A DNA stretch of 19,532 bases from Thermoflexus hugenholtzii JAD2 (GCA_945861815.1 CAMAVV010000007.1:1-19532), one strand, 5' to 3'; shown: positions 1 to 15,365, counted from the first letter of the stretch. Notes: a model not told the origin generated them from the sequence alone. Numbers and translations: made by a program.

Positions 1-2
1 AG

Positions 3-242
3 ACGATCCTCGACTGCACCAAGGACGAGCAAGCATGGGTGAACGGCTACTTCCACAAGCTCGATCATCCCGAAGCCGGCGAAGTGGCCCTCGTCACCGC
101 GCCTATGCAATTCAGCGATACGCCCTCGGCCATCCACTCCCAAGCGCCCCTGCTCGGCCAGCACACCGAAGAAGTCCTCCTGGAAAGCGGCTACTCCTGG
201 GACGACCTGGAGAAGCTGAAGGGCAAAGGCGTGATTTTGTGA
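3..242 (+). CDS. CoA-transferase family III (CaiB/BaiF-like), C-terminal fragment
   Basis: This is the last 79 codons of a gene that begins before the window; the frame is open from base 3 and ends with TGA at 240-242. The C-terminal pattern APLLGQHTEEVL followed by GYSWDDLEKLKGKGVI is the usual ending of family III CoA-transferases (CaiB/BaiF, formyl-CoA:oxalate transferase type), where 'lGeHtdevL' precedes a last helix and 'GVI'. These cytosolic enzymes move CoA between carboxylic acids through an aspartyl-CoA intermediate. The catalytic Asp lies in the missing N-terminal half, so the substrate cannot be guessed. An in-frame GTG at 39 is internal, not a start, because family-like sequence continues upstream of it. 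Confidence 0.85.
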   Translation, partial: TILDCTKDEQAWVNGYFHKLDHPEAGEVALVTAPMQFSDTPSAIHSQAPLLGQHTEEVLLESGYSWDDLEKLKGKGVIL

Positions 243-251
243 TCTCTTGTC

Positions 252-289
252 CCTCTCCCAGTGCTCGTCCGCGAGCTACGCGGGAGAGG
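252..289. repeat. Intergenic palindromic repeat (CCTCTCCC...GGGAGAGG)
   Basis: CCTCTCCC (252-259) pairs perfectly with GGGAGAGG (282-289), and inside it GCTCG (263-267) pairs with CGAGC (272-276) around a TCCG loop. A GGTGAGGGAG tail follows. The composition resembles the CCCTCTCCC...GGGAGAGGG...GGTGAGGG palindromes scattered between genes in many GC-rich bacterial genomes. It lies 9 nt after the CoA-transferase stop and could act as a transcript 3' end, but it has no T-run. Confidence 0.5.
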
Positions 290-318
290 AACCCGAGTCC
301 GCTCGGAAGGTGAGGGAG

Positions 319-347
319 TTGCCCTGCCGCCGAACGAGTGCTACTAT
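319..347 (+). promoter_or_regulatory. Candidate sigma70 promoter for the ABC transporter leader
   Basis: TTGCCC (319-324), a 17-nt spacer, then TACTAT (342-347). Each box matches consensus at four of six bases. The predicted transcript start near 354 falls a few nt before an ATG at 358 and about 186 nt before the ABC transporter ATG. No better pair was seen between the two genes. This is pattern reading only. Confidence 0.35.
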
Positions 348-357
348 CTTCGCCAAT

Positions 358-450
358 ATGCGAACCCTGAATCGTCGCTCCAACCTTTCGATTACACATC
401 ACCCGGCCATGGTCATTGACCAGGGACAAACGACGTTGGGGGCGACCTAG
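358..450 (+). CDS. Possible 30-aa leader ORF upstream of the ABC transporter
   Basis: ATG at 358, 30 codons, TAG at 448-450. It has no Shine-Dalgarno, but the candidate promoter would start the RNA about 4 nt before it, so it could be read as a near-leaderless message. It ends 29 nt before the terminator hairpin at 480. GGGGGC at 438-443, inside its last codons, can pair (one G-U) with GCCTCC at 484-489 in the ascending arm of that hairpin, which would compete with termination. The peptide resembles nothing I know. It may be only a chance open frame, and the call rests entirely on position. Confidence 0.22.
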   Translation: MRTLNRRSNLSITHHPAMVIDQGQTTLGAT

Positions 451-479
451 AGCAGTTCAGCAAGTCGGCAGGATTTTCG

Positions 480-511
480 AAAGGCCTCCCCCACAAACGG
501 GAGGCCTTTTT
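480..511 (+). terminator. Intrinsic terminator or attenuator before the ABC transporter
   Basis: AAAGGCCTCCC (480-490), loop CCACAAAC, GGGAGGCCTTT (499-509), with the T-run continuing to 511. The 11-bp stem is perfect and followed by T5, a strong Rho-independent terminator on the plus strand. It lies 238 nt after the CoA-transferase stop and 28 nt before the ABC ATG. It could end upstream transcripts or work as a conditional attenuator for the transporter. Confidence 0.85.
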
Positions 512-539
512 CGTAGATCAAAGTGGAGGAGGGGACGAT

Positions 540-2420
540 ATGACAATGGTTTCACCTCAGCAAATTGGGAAGAGGCCCGAGAGCCTATTACGGAACAGGC
601 CTCTGCGCGAAGCAATCCTTTTGACGATCCGTCCCTACCGCATGAGCGTGGTGCTCCTTGGGGTTCTGATCACTACGGCAACGTTAGTCCCTCTGGTGCA
701 GCCCCTCATTTACAGGAAGGTCATTGACGACCTCATCGCTGGACAGTCCTTCGGAGACATCATGCCCCTTGTGCTTGCGGTGGCCTTTCTACCCCTTGCG
801 ACCGTTGGCTTGACATACGTCTACTCCCACCGCGCAGCTGCTTTGGGGCGAAATGTCATCCGCGATTTACAGATGCAGATGTACCGTGGCCTGGCGGGGA
901 TGCCGTTGGAGTTCTTCACCACGTTAAGAGGCGGCGCGGCGAGCGCACGGCTCACCACCGATGTCTCCGGCACTGAACCTCTCTTCACTCGGGTGCTGGT
1001 GGCAATCATCGCCAACCTGGTCACACTCGTTGGAGCCGTCATCATTCTGATGGTGATAGACATCCGGCTCGCGCTCATTCTGCTTGTCATCCCATTCGTT
1101 TTCAGGCCAGTGAGCAGAACGGAGCAACGCATCAACGACCTGCTCAGGAACCAGTACGGAACCAGCACGGACGTCAACACCGCTGCCGAATCATTTTTCA
1201 GCACACCCGGCATGACGCTGGCGAGACAGTCAGGACAGGTTGAGGGGGAGATCACACGCTTTGGCGCAGTCACAGAAAGACTGCGGAGCGTTTCGACAAC
1301 GCTGGCCAGCTACTTTGCCCGCGCCAATGCTGCCTTTGAACTCACCTTCGGTGTCGTCGCGAGTCTGGTCTTCGTCATAGGCGCATGGCTTGTTACTAAA
1401 GGCGAGATAACCCTCGGAACGCTGGTGCTCTTCTTGCTCTATGTTCGTCTCGTCCAAGCTCCGATTACCGCGTTAGGCGGTCTGCGATGGGAGGCTGCTC
1501 GCGCCGCTTTTGCATTCGACCGTGTCTTCGAAGTCCTGAGAGCGACCAAGGGACGTAAAGACACCGCAAGGGAGAATTCCGTTCCATCAGCGGCCGAGCC
1601 CATAGATACAACTCTGCCGGAGCTCGTCTTTAAAGGCGTTTCCTTCCAGTACAAGCGCCCGGAAGAGATCGCCATCGTCAGTCTCTCTCAGCCAGGCTAT
1701 ACCCAAACTGCTTCGAGCGGGGATGCAGCCGACCGATGGATACTTCAGGATGTCTCTTTCTCGGTGAGCAAAGGGGAGATGGTGGCCGTTGTCGGAGCCT
1801 CAGGAGCAGGGAAAAGCACGATAGCCTTCCTAGCGGCTAGTCTCTATCACCCCACCTCAGGCGAAATCTTCGCCTGCGGAAAGAGGACGACGAGCTGGCA
1901 GGAACATGAACTGGCGAGGCACGTCGCTTTAATCACCCAAGACACCTTCGTTCTTCACGACACCATACGGGCCAACTTAGCCTATGTCCACCCTGAGGCA
2001 AGCGAGCTAGAGATGAAGAGCGCCTGCGACGCCGCTCGCCTTGGCCCATTGCTTGCCGCCTTGCCAAAAGGGCTCGATACGATTGTTGGCGAACGCGGCT
2101 ATCGGCTCTCTGGCGGAGAGCGCCAGCGTTTGGCCATTGCCCGCGCGCTCCTCAAAAAGGCAGACTTGATTGTTCTCGACGAACCAACGTCCCAGCTTGA
2201 TGCCGAGACGGAACTTCTCATCAAGCAAACAACCAAGGAACTGTTCTCCTCCAAAGCCGTCCTCACCATCGCACATCGCCTTTCGACCATCCAAGATGCG
2301 AACCGCATCCTCGTCCTCCAGGACGGGCGCTTCGTGGAAGAAGGGACGCACCCTGACCTTATCGCCAAACCCCATGGACGGTACGCAACCCTATACAAGA
2401 CCCAGGTTCAGCAAGCATAG
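540..2420 (+). CDS. ABC transporter half-molecule, fused permease and ATPase (multidrug/MsbA-like)
   Basis: 626 residues, the usual size for an exporter half-transporter that works as a dimer in the inner membrane. Residues about 35-310 form the six-helix exporter transmembrane domain. The ATPase domain follows: Walker A GASGAGKST (419-427), Q-loop in ALITQD, signature LSGGERQ (523-529), Walker B LIVLDE (543-548) and switch His 579 in AHRLST. All catalytic residues are intact. A hydrophilic stretch of about 35 residues (about 370-405) widens the start of the ATPase domain, before Walker A. The start is ATG 540, preceded by GGAGGAGGGG at 524-533; an ATG two codons later is possible. The substrate cannot be told; lipids, drugs or peptides are all known for the family. 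Codon use looks less GC-biased than in neighbouring genes, which with the isolated position hints at acquisition. The leader carries a terminator hairpin. Confidence 0.93.
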   Translation: MTMVSPQQIGKRPESLLRNRPLREAILLTIRPYRMSVVLLGVLITTATLVPLVQPLIYRKVIDDLIAGQSFGDIMPLVLAVAFLPLATVGLTYVYSHRAAALGRNVIRDLQMQMYRGLAGMPLEFFTTLRGGAASARLTTDVSGTEPLFTRVLVAIIANLVTLVGAVIILMVIDIRLALILLVIPFVFRPVSRTEQRINDLLRNQYGTSTDVNTAAESFFSTPGMTLARQSGQVEGEITRFGAVTERLRSVSTTLASYFARANAAFELTFGVVASLVFVIGAWLVTKGEITLGTLVLFLLYVRLVQAPITALGGLRWEAARAAFAFDRVFEVLRATKGRKDTARENSVPSAAEPIDTTLPELVFKGVSFQYKRPEEIAIVSLSQPGYTQTASSGDAADRWILQDVSFSVSKGEMVAVVGASGAGKSTIAFLAASLYHPTSGEIFACGKRTTSWQEHELARHVALITQDTFVLHDTIRANLAYVHPEASELEMKSACDAARLGPLLAALPKGLDTIVGERGYRLSGGERQRLAIARALLKKADLIVLDEPTSQLDAETELLIKQTTKELFSSKAVLTIAHRLSTIQDANRILVLQDGRFVEEGTHPDLIAKPHGRYATLYKTQVQQA

Positions 2421-2443
2421 CCGAGCAAGCATCCTTTCATTCT

Positions 2444-2478
2444 CTCCCTGCTCCCTGCTCCCTGCTCCCTGCTCCCTG
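2444..2478 (+). repeat. Tandem heptamer array (CTCCCTG)5
   Basis: Five perfect head-to-tail copies of CTCCCTG, then a partial sixth copy. Degenerate copies sit at 3058-3076 (CCCTG, CTCCTTG, CTCCCTG), and two copies lie on the opposite strand at 14258-14271. All are intergenic, so this is a small genome-specific repeat family and probably a slippage-prone site. Confidence 0.9.
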
Positions 2479-2612
2479 CTCCTCTACCCTCACCTAAGCT
2501 GCATCATCTGTGGAATCTGCGGTTTAATGCTGTCTGAACACCCCCCACTGGACAACAGTACTCATAATATAAATTGTAGGGATGTAGAGATACGCCCTCA
2601 GCCTGCACAAAA

Positions 2613-2991
2613 CGCAGACGGTCCACGGGCTGCCGGTACAAAAAACCTGAACGCGTCAGGGACAAAAACCGGCATTCCGGCACGTCAGTGCCAGCGCAGG
2701 CGCGAAAAAGTGAACACCTTTGCAGAGACGGGCTTACCCCGGCTCTGCAAAATATCTCCCCGCCAACGGTGCGGGCGAGACGTCTCCTGCGCCCGCTCCG
2801 GCGGAAGCAGGATGTATGGGCCGATGCAATCGGCCGCCTACCGTAGGCTCACACGCGAGCAGTCATGGCTGACGTTAGTCGCCGTGCGCAACCGGGGGCC
2901 ACTCCGCCATACAGCACCCCCTATCGGGGCGCTTGGGCTGGAGGCGCACCCTTCCTCGGAAGGGACAGGATGCTCGAACGGACCGTCTGCG
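2613..2991 (+). ncRNA. Candidate structured non-coding RNA domain, family not recognised
   Basis: CGCAGACGGTCC (2613-2624) is perfectly complementary to GGACCGTCTGCG (2980-2991), closing a 379-nt domain. Inside are many non-overlapping helices: TGCCGGT/ACCGGCA (2631-2637/2668-2674) enclosing CCTGA/TCAGG; GGCAC/GTGCC (2679-2692); TTTGCAGAG/CTCTGCAAA (2719-2727/2743-2751); TCTC plus CCCGC with GCGGG plus GAGA (2755-2780); TCCTGC/GCAGGA (2785-2812) enclosing CCGC/GCGG; GGCCGAT/ATCGGCC (2819-2835); GCCTA/TAGGC (2836-2848); GTGCGC/GCGCAC (2884-2889/2944-2949) enclosing a C4/G4 hairpin; CCCTTC/GAAGGG (2949-2964). Unpaired stretches are A-rich on the plus strand (ACAAAAA, GCGAAAAAG, GCAAAATAT), favouring plus as the sense strand. 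I do not see the conserved cores of tmRNA, RNase P RNA, SRP RNA, or group I/II introns. A solo omega/HEARO-type RNA or a fold-back mobile element remains possible. High GC makes some short helices expected by chance. Confidence 0.5.
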
Positions 2992-3085
2992 TAAAGTTGA
3001 AGTCTAAAGAGACAGAAGCGGAAAGGCATAAAGAAGATCGGCAACATACCGCCCGCACCCTGCTCCTTGCTCCCTGAACCTTCTT

Positions 3086-3119
3086 TTCAGCAAGCATCCT
3101 GCTTTGTATGCTTGCTGAA
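3086..3119. repeat. 12-bp perfect inverted repeat, candidate operator
   Basis: TTCAGCAAGCAT (3086-3097), 10-nt loop, ATGCTTGCTGAA (3108-3119). No T-run follows, so it is not a standard terminator. A third GCAAGCAT (3123-3130) overlaps the first base of the -35 box of the inositol phosphate synthase promoter, so the three half-sites could be an operator for that gene. The same 12-mer TTCAGCAAGCAT also ends the ABC transporter gene (2407-2418). Confidence 0.55.
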
Positions 3120-3129
3120 TTGGCAAGCA

Positions 3130-3159
3130 TTGACTCATGCCTGCCCGTCCATGTATGCT
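3130..3159 (+). promoter_or_regulatory. Candidate sigma70 promoter of inositol phosphate synthase
   Basis: TTGACT (3130-3135), 18-nt spacer, TATGCT (3154-3159). The predicted start near 3166 leaves a leader of about 20 nt. The -35 box overlaps a GCAAGCAT octamer, which suggests control by whatever binds that motif. Confidence 0.5.
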
Positions 3160-3186
3160 GGGTAGGTTGTCAGCAGAGACTCCCCT

Positions 3187-4476
<1,290 letters not shown>

Positions 4477-4501
4477 AAAACGGGACATCCGAACGGTCCT
4501 C

Positions 4502-4538
4502 AAAAAGAGAGGCTCCGCAATGCGGAGCCTCTCTTTTT
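4502..4538. terminator. Bidirectional intrinsic terminator between ino1 and prfB
   Basis: AAAAAGAGAGGCTCCGC (4502-4518), loop AAT, GCGGAGCCTCTCTTTTT (4522-4538): a perfect 17-bp inverted repeat with A5 on one side and T5 on the other. It works in both directions and serves both convergent genes. Confidence 0.95.
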
Positions 4539-4588
4539 GTCTGTTCCAGAGGTGACTGCAGGCACTCGCCCACCGTCCAGACGGCATG

Positions 4589-5684
4589 CTAGGGAGAGCC
4601 GATCCTTGAGCGCAGAAAGGCCGTAATGAAGCCATCGAGGTCGCCATCGAGGACGGCTTCGGCGTTGGACGTCTCGAAGTCGGTGCGGTGGTCCTTCACC
4701 TGTTTGTATGGGTGGAGAACATAGCTGCGGATGCGGTTGCCCCATTCGGCGGGGACGTATTCGCCCTTTATCTCGGCCTGCTTTTCGGCGCGCTTGGACA
4801 ACTCCAACTGCATGAGGCGCGACATGAGGATGGTCATGGCCGCCTCTTTGTTCTGGCGCTGTGAGCGTTCGTTCTGAACGCTCACGGTGATGCCGGACGG
4901 GATGTGGACGATGCGCACCGCCGTGGCGACCTTCTGAACGTTCTGGCCGCCGTGGCCGCCTGAGTGAAAGATATCGATGCGCATGTCGTTGGGGTTGACC
5001 TTGATATCGACGTCTGCCTCTGCCTCGGGCATGACTTCGATGAGGGCAAACGACGTATGGCGGGCGTGGTCGGCATCAAATGGCGAGAGGCGCACCAGGC
5101 GGTGGACGCCTTTCTCCGACTTGAGGAAGCCGTAGGCGTACTTGCCCTTGATCTCCACCTGGACGCTCTTGACGCCGGCCTCCTCTCCGGATGAGAGGTC
5201 CAGGATGGTGGCCTGGAAGCCATGGCGTTCCGCCCAGCGCATAATCATGCGCATCAGCATCTGGGCCCAGTCCTGGGATTCGGTGCCCCCTGCGCCTGCG
5301 TGGAAGGAGACGATGGCGTTTCGGCTATCGTAGGGACCCTGGAAGGCGACCTGTATCTCGAGCTTGTCGAGGGAAGCCGTGAACGCGGCGACCTCTTGTT
5401 CCAGGTTTGCTTGGAAGCTCTTATCGCCCTCGGCTAGCTCCAGCATCTCCTCAAAGGAGGCGGCGTCCTTTTCCACCTTGCGCCAGACGGCGGCCGTCTC
5501 GCGAAGATCGGAGAGGCGGCGCATCAGGACGCGCGCTTGGTCCGGAGAGGACCAGAAATCGGGAGCGGCGGAGCGCGCCTCTAGCTGTTCGAGTTCTTTT
5601 TCTTTGCCGGCCAGGTCAAAGGCGCACCAGGTGGCCGTTGATGCGCGCGCGAAGCTGCCGTATTTCTTCCCTAAGTTCGTTCAT
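4589..5684 (-). CDS. prfB: Peptide chain release factor 2 (programmed +1 frameshift)
   Basis: RF2 recognises UGA and UAA stop codons and triggers peptide release. The reading starts at ATG 5684-5682 (MNELREEIRQLRARINGHLV), reaches TGA at 5618-5616 as codon 23, and resumes one base on (GAC at 5617) to run to the stop at 4589. The product is 364 residues, matching the usual 365. The anticodon-mimic SPF is at about 200-202 and the catalytic GGQ at about 245-247 in HSGGHGGQNVQK, as in Escherichia coli RF2. A caller that ignores the frameshift would start at ATG 5524 and lose 53 residues. No Shine-Dalgarno precedes ATG 5684; a 13-bp GC hairpin lies 8 nt upstream, so translation may depend on coupling to rpoC. 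It lies 45 nt after rpoC on the same strand. Confidence 0.96.
5615..5621 (-). promoter_or_regulatory. prfB +1 programmed frameshift site (CTT TGA C)
   Basis: On the minus strand the slippery CTT (5621-5619) is followed by TGA (5618-5616) and C, the conserved RF2 autoregulation site. Low RF2 lets the ribosome pause at UGA and slip from CUU to UUU. The usual upstream Shine-Dalgarno-like AGGGGG is weak here: only GGTG, 3 nt before CTT. Confidence 0.95.
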
Positions 5685-5692
5685 GGTGGAGC

Positions 5693-5721
5693 GTGCGGGC
5701 GGCCCGGCGGGCCGCCCGCAC
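5693..5721 (-). other. 13-bp GC-rich hairpin between rpoC and prfB
   Basis: On the minus strand GTGCGGGCGGCCC, loop GCC, GGGCCGCCCGCAC. The stem is perfect and ends 8 nt before the prfB ATG. No T-run follows, so it is not a standard terminator. It could pause polymerase, mark an RNA processing point or restrict ribosome loading on prfB. Confidence 0.75.
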
Positions 5722-5729
5722 AATTAACC

Positions 5730-10244
<4,515 letters not shown>

Positions 10245-10262
10245 TGGCGCGTTCCCCTTTCG

Positions 10263-14075
<3,813 letters not shown>

Positions 14076-14114
14076 GGCAATGCTCCTTCAGAAAACTACG
14101 ACAGCTTTACAAAG

Positions 14115-14136
14115 CAAAAAGCGCCCATTGCGGGCG
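14115..14136 (-). terminator. Terminator-like hairpin (possible attenuator) in the rpoB leader
   Basis: On the minus strand CGCCC, loop GCAAT, GGGCG, then CTTTTTGCTTT. The stem is only 5 bp but the T-rich tract is clear. It lies between the rpoB promoter and its ribosome site, about 40 nt before the ATG. A second hairpin (CGAAAG/CTTTCG) lies just upstream in the leader at about 14172-14190. Partial read-through could set rpoBC output. Confidence 0.5.
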
Positions 14137-14215
14137 ACAAATCGAGACGGCAGCGGAATGTTTGAGAAATAGCGAAAGGCATGTGCTTTCGGTAGGGCGC
14201 AAAAGGGCACGGTCT

Positions 14216-14244
14216 ATTCTACGGGCAACGCCGAGGACTGTCAA
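14216..14244 (-). promoter_or_regulatory. Strong sigma70 promoter of rpoB-rpoC
   Basis: On the minus strand TTGACA (14244-14239), 17-nt spacer, TAGAAT (14221-14216). The -35 is perfect, the -10 is five of six, and the spacing is optimal. The predicted transcript start is near 14209, giving a leader of about 134 nt. The -35 box begins 36 nt after the sfsA stop. Confidence 0.92.
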
Positions 14245-14257
14245 CAGAAGAACGGGT

Positions 14258-14271
14258 CAGGGAGCAGGGAA
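14258..14271 (-). repeat. Two CTCCCTG-type heptamer copies
   Basis: On the minus strand TTCCCTG then CTCCCTG, the same heptamer as the five-copy array at 2444-2478. It lies between the sfsA stop and the rpoB -35 box. Confidence 0.6.
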
Positions 14272-14280
14272 GTCGAGAAC

Positions 14281-14967
14281 TTACAACAGAAGGGGCACAG
14301 ATTTGTAGAGTTGGATGCTCTTAAGAGTCAGGCGGCAAGTAAAGGCGTAAACCTGGACGCCAGCCTTTTTGGCCTGCCGCAAGAGCCTCCCGAAGTCAGG
14401 GTCTGTCTTATCGTTGGGGCCAAAGCTAGTGGCATCAGAGCGCTGGACGATAAAGACGGCCGCCGCGTTATGTCCAGTTACCACGGCTTCCATCAACGAC
14501 TGAAGATGTCGCCGGCCACGCTCCGTCGGCGCGTCTGGAAAGATGGCCCTGCCGTTGCGCACAAGGGTCGCGGACTTGAGTTCGATATAGCAAAGGCCGG
14601 CAGGGCCAGTAAGCAAGGCGTCCAGGCGGCTATGGCCAAAGGCGACCTCCGGTCGCAGATGGCGATAGGCGGCAAAGGGGCGCATCTTCTTCGCGGCAAA
14701 GGCTTCTGCAAAGAGGGCGCGCGGCAGCCGGGAGTCGCAGGAGACGAGGCTGCGGGGCAGGCGCACGAGTTGGAGGTCGTAGGCCGTTTTGCGGTTCTCG
14801 CCCTTCTTGGGTGTGATGTAGACGGTGCGCCCAGGGATCAGCAGCTCGCGCATGCGCCCAGTATCGGCGACGTGGACACGCAGGCGTTCGCCCTTCACGT
14901 CAACGATGGCGATGAAGCGGTTGGGGCGTTCGAGAAAGGTGGCGGTGATAAGAGGAGGAAGGCGCAT
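14281..14967 (-). CDS. sfsA: SfsA family DNA-binding/nuclease-like protein
   Basis: 228 residues, normal family length (about 230). SfsA has an N-terminal OB-like domain and a C-terminal PD-(D/E)XK nuclease-like fold. HVADTGR (32-38), SRLD (113-116), YIELKS (127-132, the E-x-K) and FPDAPTERG (143-151) are the family signatures, and the acidic residues are kept. In E. coli it was named for stimulating sugar fermentation genes; its real molecular role is unsettled. The start is ATG 14967 (MRLPPLITATFLERPNRF, the usual family beginning). No Shine-Dalgarno precedes it, but TACAAT ends 8 nt before the ATG, which fits a leaderless message. It lies upstream of rpoB on the same strand, but the rpoB promoter suggests only loose linkage. 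Confidence 0.95.
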   Translation of the reverse strand: MRLPPLITATFLERPNRFIAIVDVKGERLRVHVADTGRMRELLIPGRTVYITPKKGENRKTAYDLQLVRLPRSLVSCDSRLPRALFAEAFAAKKMRPFAAYRHLRPEVAFGHSRLDALLTGPAGLCYIELKSATLVRNGRAIFPDAPTERGRRHLQSLMEAVVTGHNAAAVFIVQRSDATSFGPNDKTDPDFGRLLRQAKKAGVQVYAFTCRLTLKSIQLYKSVPLLL

Positions 14968-14975
14968 GGAAGGCT

Positions 14976-14981
14976 ATTGTA
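14976..14981 (-). promoter_or_regulatory. -10 box of sfsA, leaderless type
   Basis: TACAAT on the minus strand, five of six matches to consensus, ending 8 nt before the sfsA ATG. No convincing -35. The spacing puts the transcript start at or next to the start codon. Confidence 0.45.
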
Positions 14982-15050
14982 ACCGGGGGGAGCCAAGAAT
15001 TTTGCCACTCCGATGCGGGGCCGAGGATACGGCCTGAAGACACACACGGA

Positions 15051-15092
15051 GTCCTTCGGAAAGGACAGATTCCACCGATGACCACAGATGAT
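15051..15092. repeat. Short hairpin plus intergenic motif shared with 2503-2519
   Basis: GTCCTT/AAGGAC hairpin (15051-15066), overlapping by one base a segment that on the minus strand reads ATCATCTGTGG ... TGGAATCTG (15092-15066). The plus-strand copy at 2503-2519 has ATCATCTGTGG directly joined to AATCTG. Such CATCTGTGG/AATCTG strings are familiar intergenic filler in bacterial genomes; no function is known to me. The remainder of the gap between sfsA and the DUF2892 gene shows nothing else. Confidence 0.5.
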
Positions 15093-15143
15093 TTGGAACA
15101 AATAATCGGGCGTAGATAGGTAAAAGACAGAGCACGGCGGGTC

Positions 15144-15365
15144 TTATTTCCTCGGATGAACGGCGCGATGGATCGGGCAGTTCCGGATGCCAAAGCGGGC
15201 GTAGATCCAGCAGAAGCCGAGGATGCCGGTGACGATGGGGTAGATGGCGATGAGGCCGATGATCAGGGCGTCGATCCCATCCAGCACAAGATAGCTGATG
15301 AGTACCAAGACGACGCCGATGACAGCGCGCAGCAAGCGGTCAAGGACGCAGGCGTTTTCAGTCAC
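15144..15365 (-). CDS. DUF2892 small inner-membrane protein
   Basis: 73 residues, the usual size for DUF2892 (the membrane part seen at the C-terminus of YgaP-type proteins). An N-terminal short helix ending DRLLRAVIGVVLV, a first membrane helix, then IDALIIGLIAIYPIVTGILGFCWIY as the second, and a C-terminal C-P-I-H. The 'DR..R...G' opening and 'G..P..TG..G.C..Y..FGI..C' pattern are the family signatures. Two hydrophobic segments imply a hairpin in the membrane. The start read here is GTG 15365; no clear Shine-Dalgarno. It lies 64 nt after the gamma-glutamyltransferase-family gene on the same strand and may be co-transcribed. Function unknown; the family often accompanies sulfur or redox genes, but nothing here shows that. 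Confidence 0.8.
   Translation of the reverse strand: MTENACVLDRLLRAVIGVVLVLISYLVLDGIDALIIGLIAIYPIVTGILGFCWIYARFGIRNCPIHRAVHPRK

Larger units (their letters stand above)
2421..3186. other. 766-bp non-coding region between the ABC transporter and inositol phosphate synthase genes
   Basis: No convincing gene. Open frames here have no ribosome site, no recognisable protein and run across dense inverted repeats. In order it holds: a second GCAAGCAT octamer after the ABC stop, a CTCCCTG tandem array (2444-2478), an ATCATCTGTGG...AATCTG motif (2503-2519) that reappears inverted near 15066-15092, an AT-rich patch (2561-2576), the candidate structured RNA (2613-2991), degenerate CTCCCTG copies (3058-3076), an octamer palindrome (3086-3119) and the synthase promoter. 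AGCAAGCATCCT occurs as a direct repeat at 2424-2435 and 3089-3100, flanking the whole interior. Confidence 0.7.

Noticed and set aside
416..421. TTGACC as a -35 box for the ABC transporter
   Set aside because: No acceptable -10 hexamer is found 16-18 nt downstream.
2971..2991. GTTCGAGC on the minus strand as a tRNA or tmRNA T-arm
   Set aside because: The flanking bases do not form the 5-bp T stem and no acceptor partner or CCA end is found.
2170..2994. A 274-codon open frame from within the ABC gene across the spacer
   Set aside because: Starts inside a certain gene in another frame, and its tail runs through stem-forming sequence; no protein-like pattern.
4589..5524. prfB as a 311-residue gene starting at ATG 5524
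   Set aside because: RF2 sequence continues upstream of this Met through the TGA frameshift site to ATG 5684, giving the normal length.
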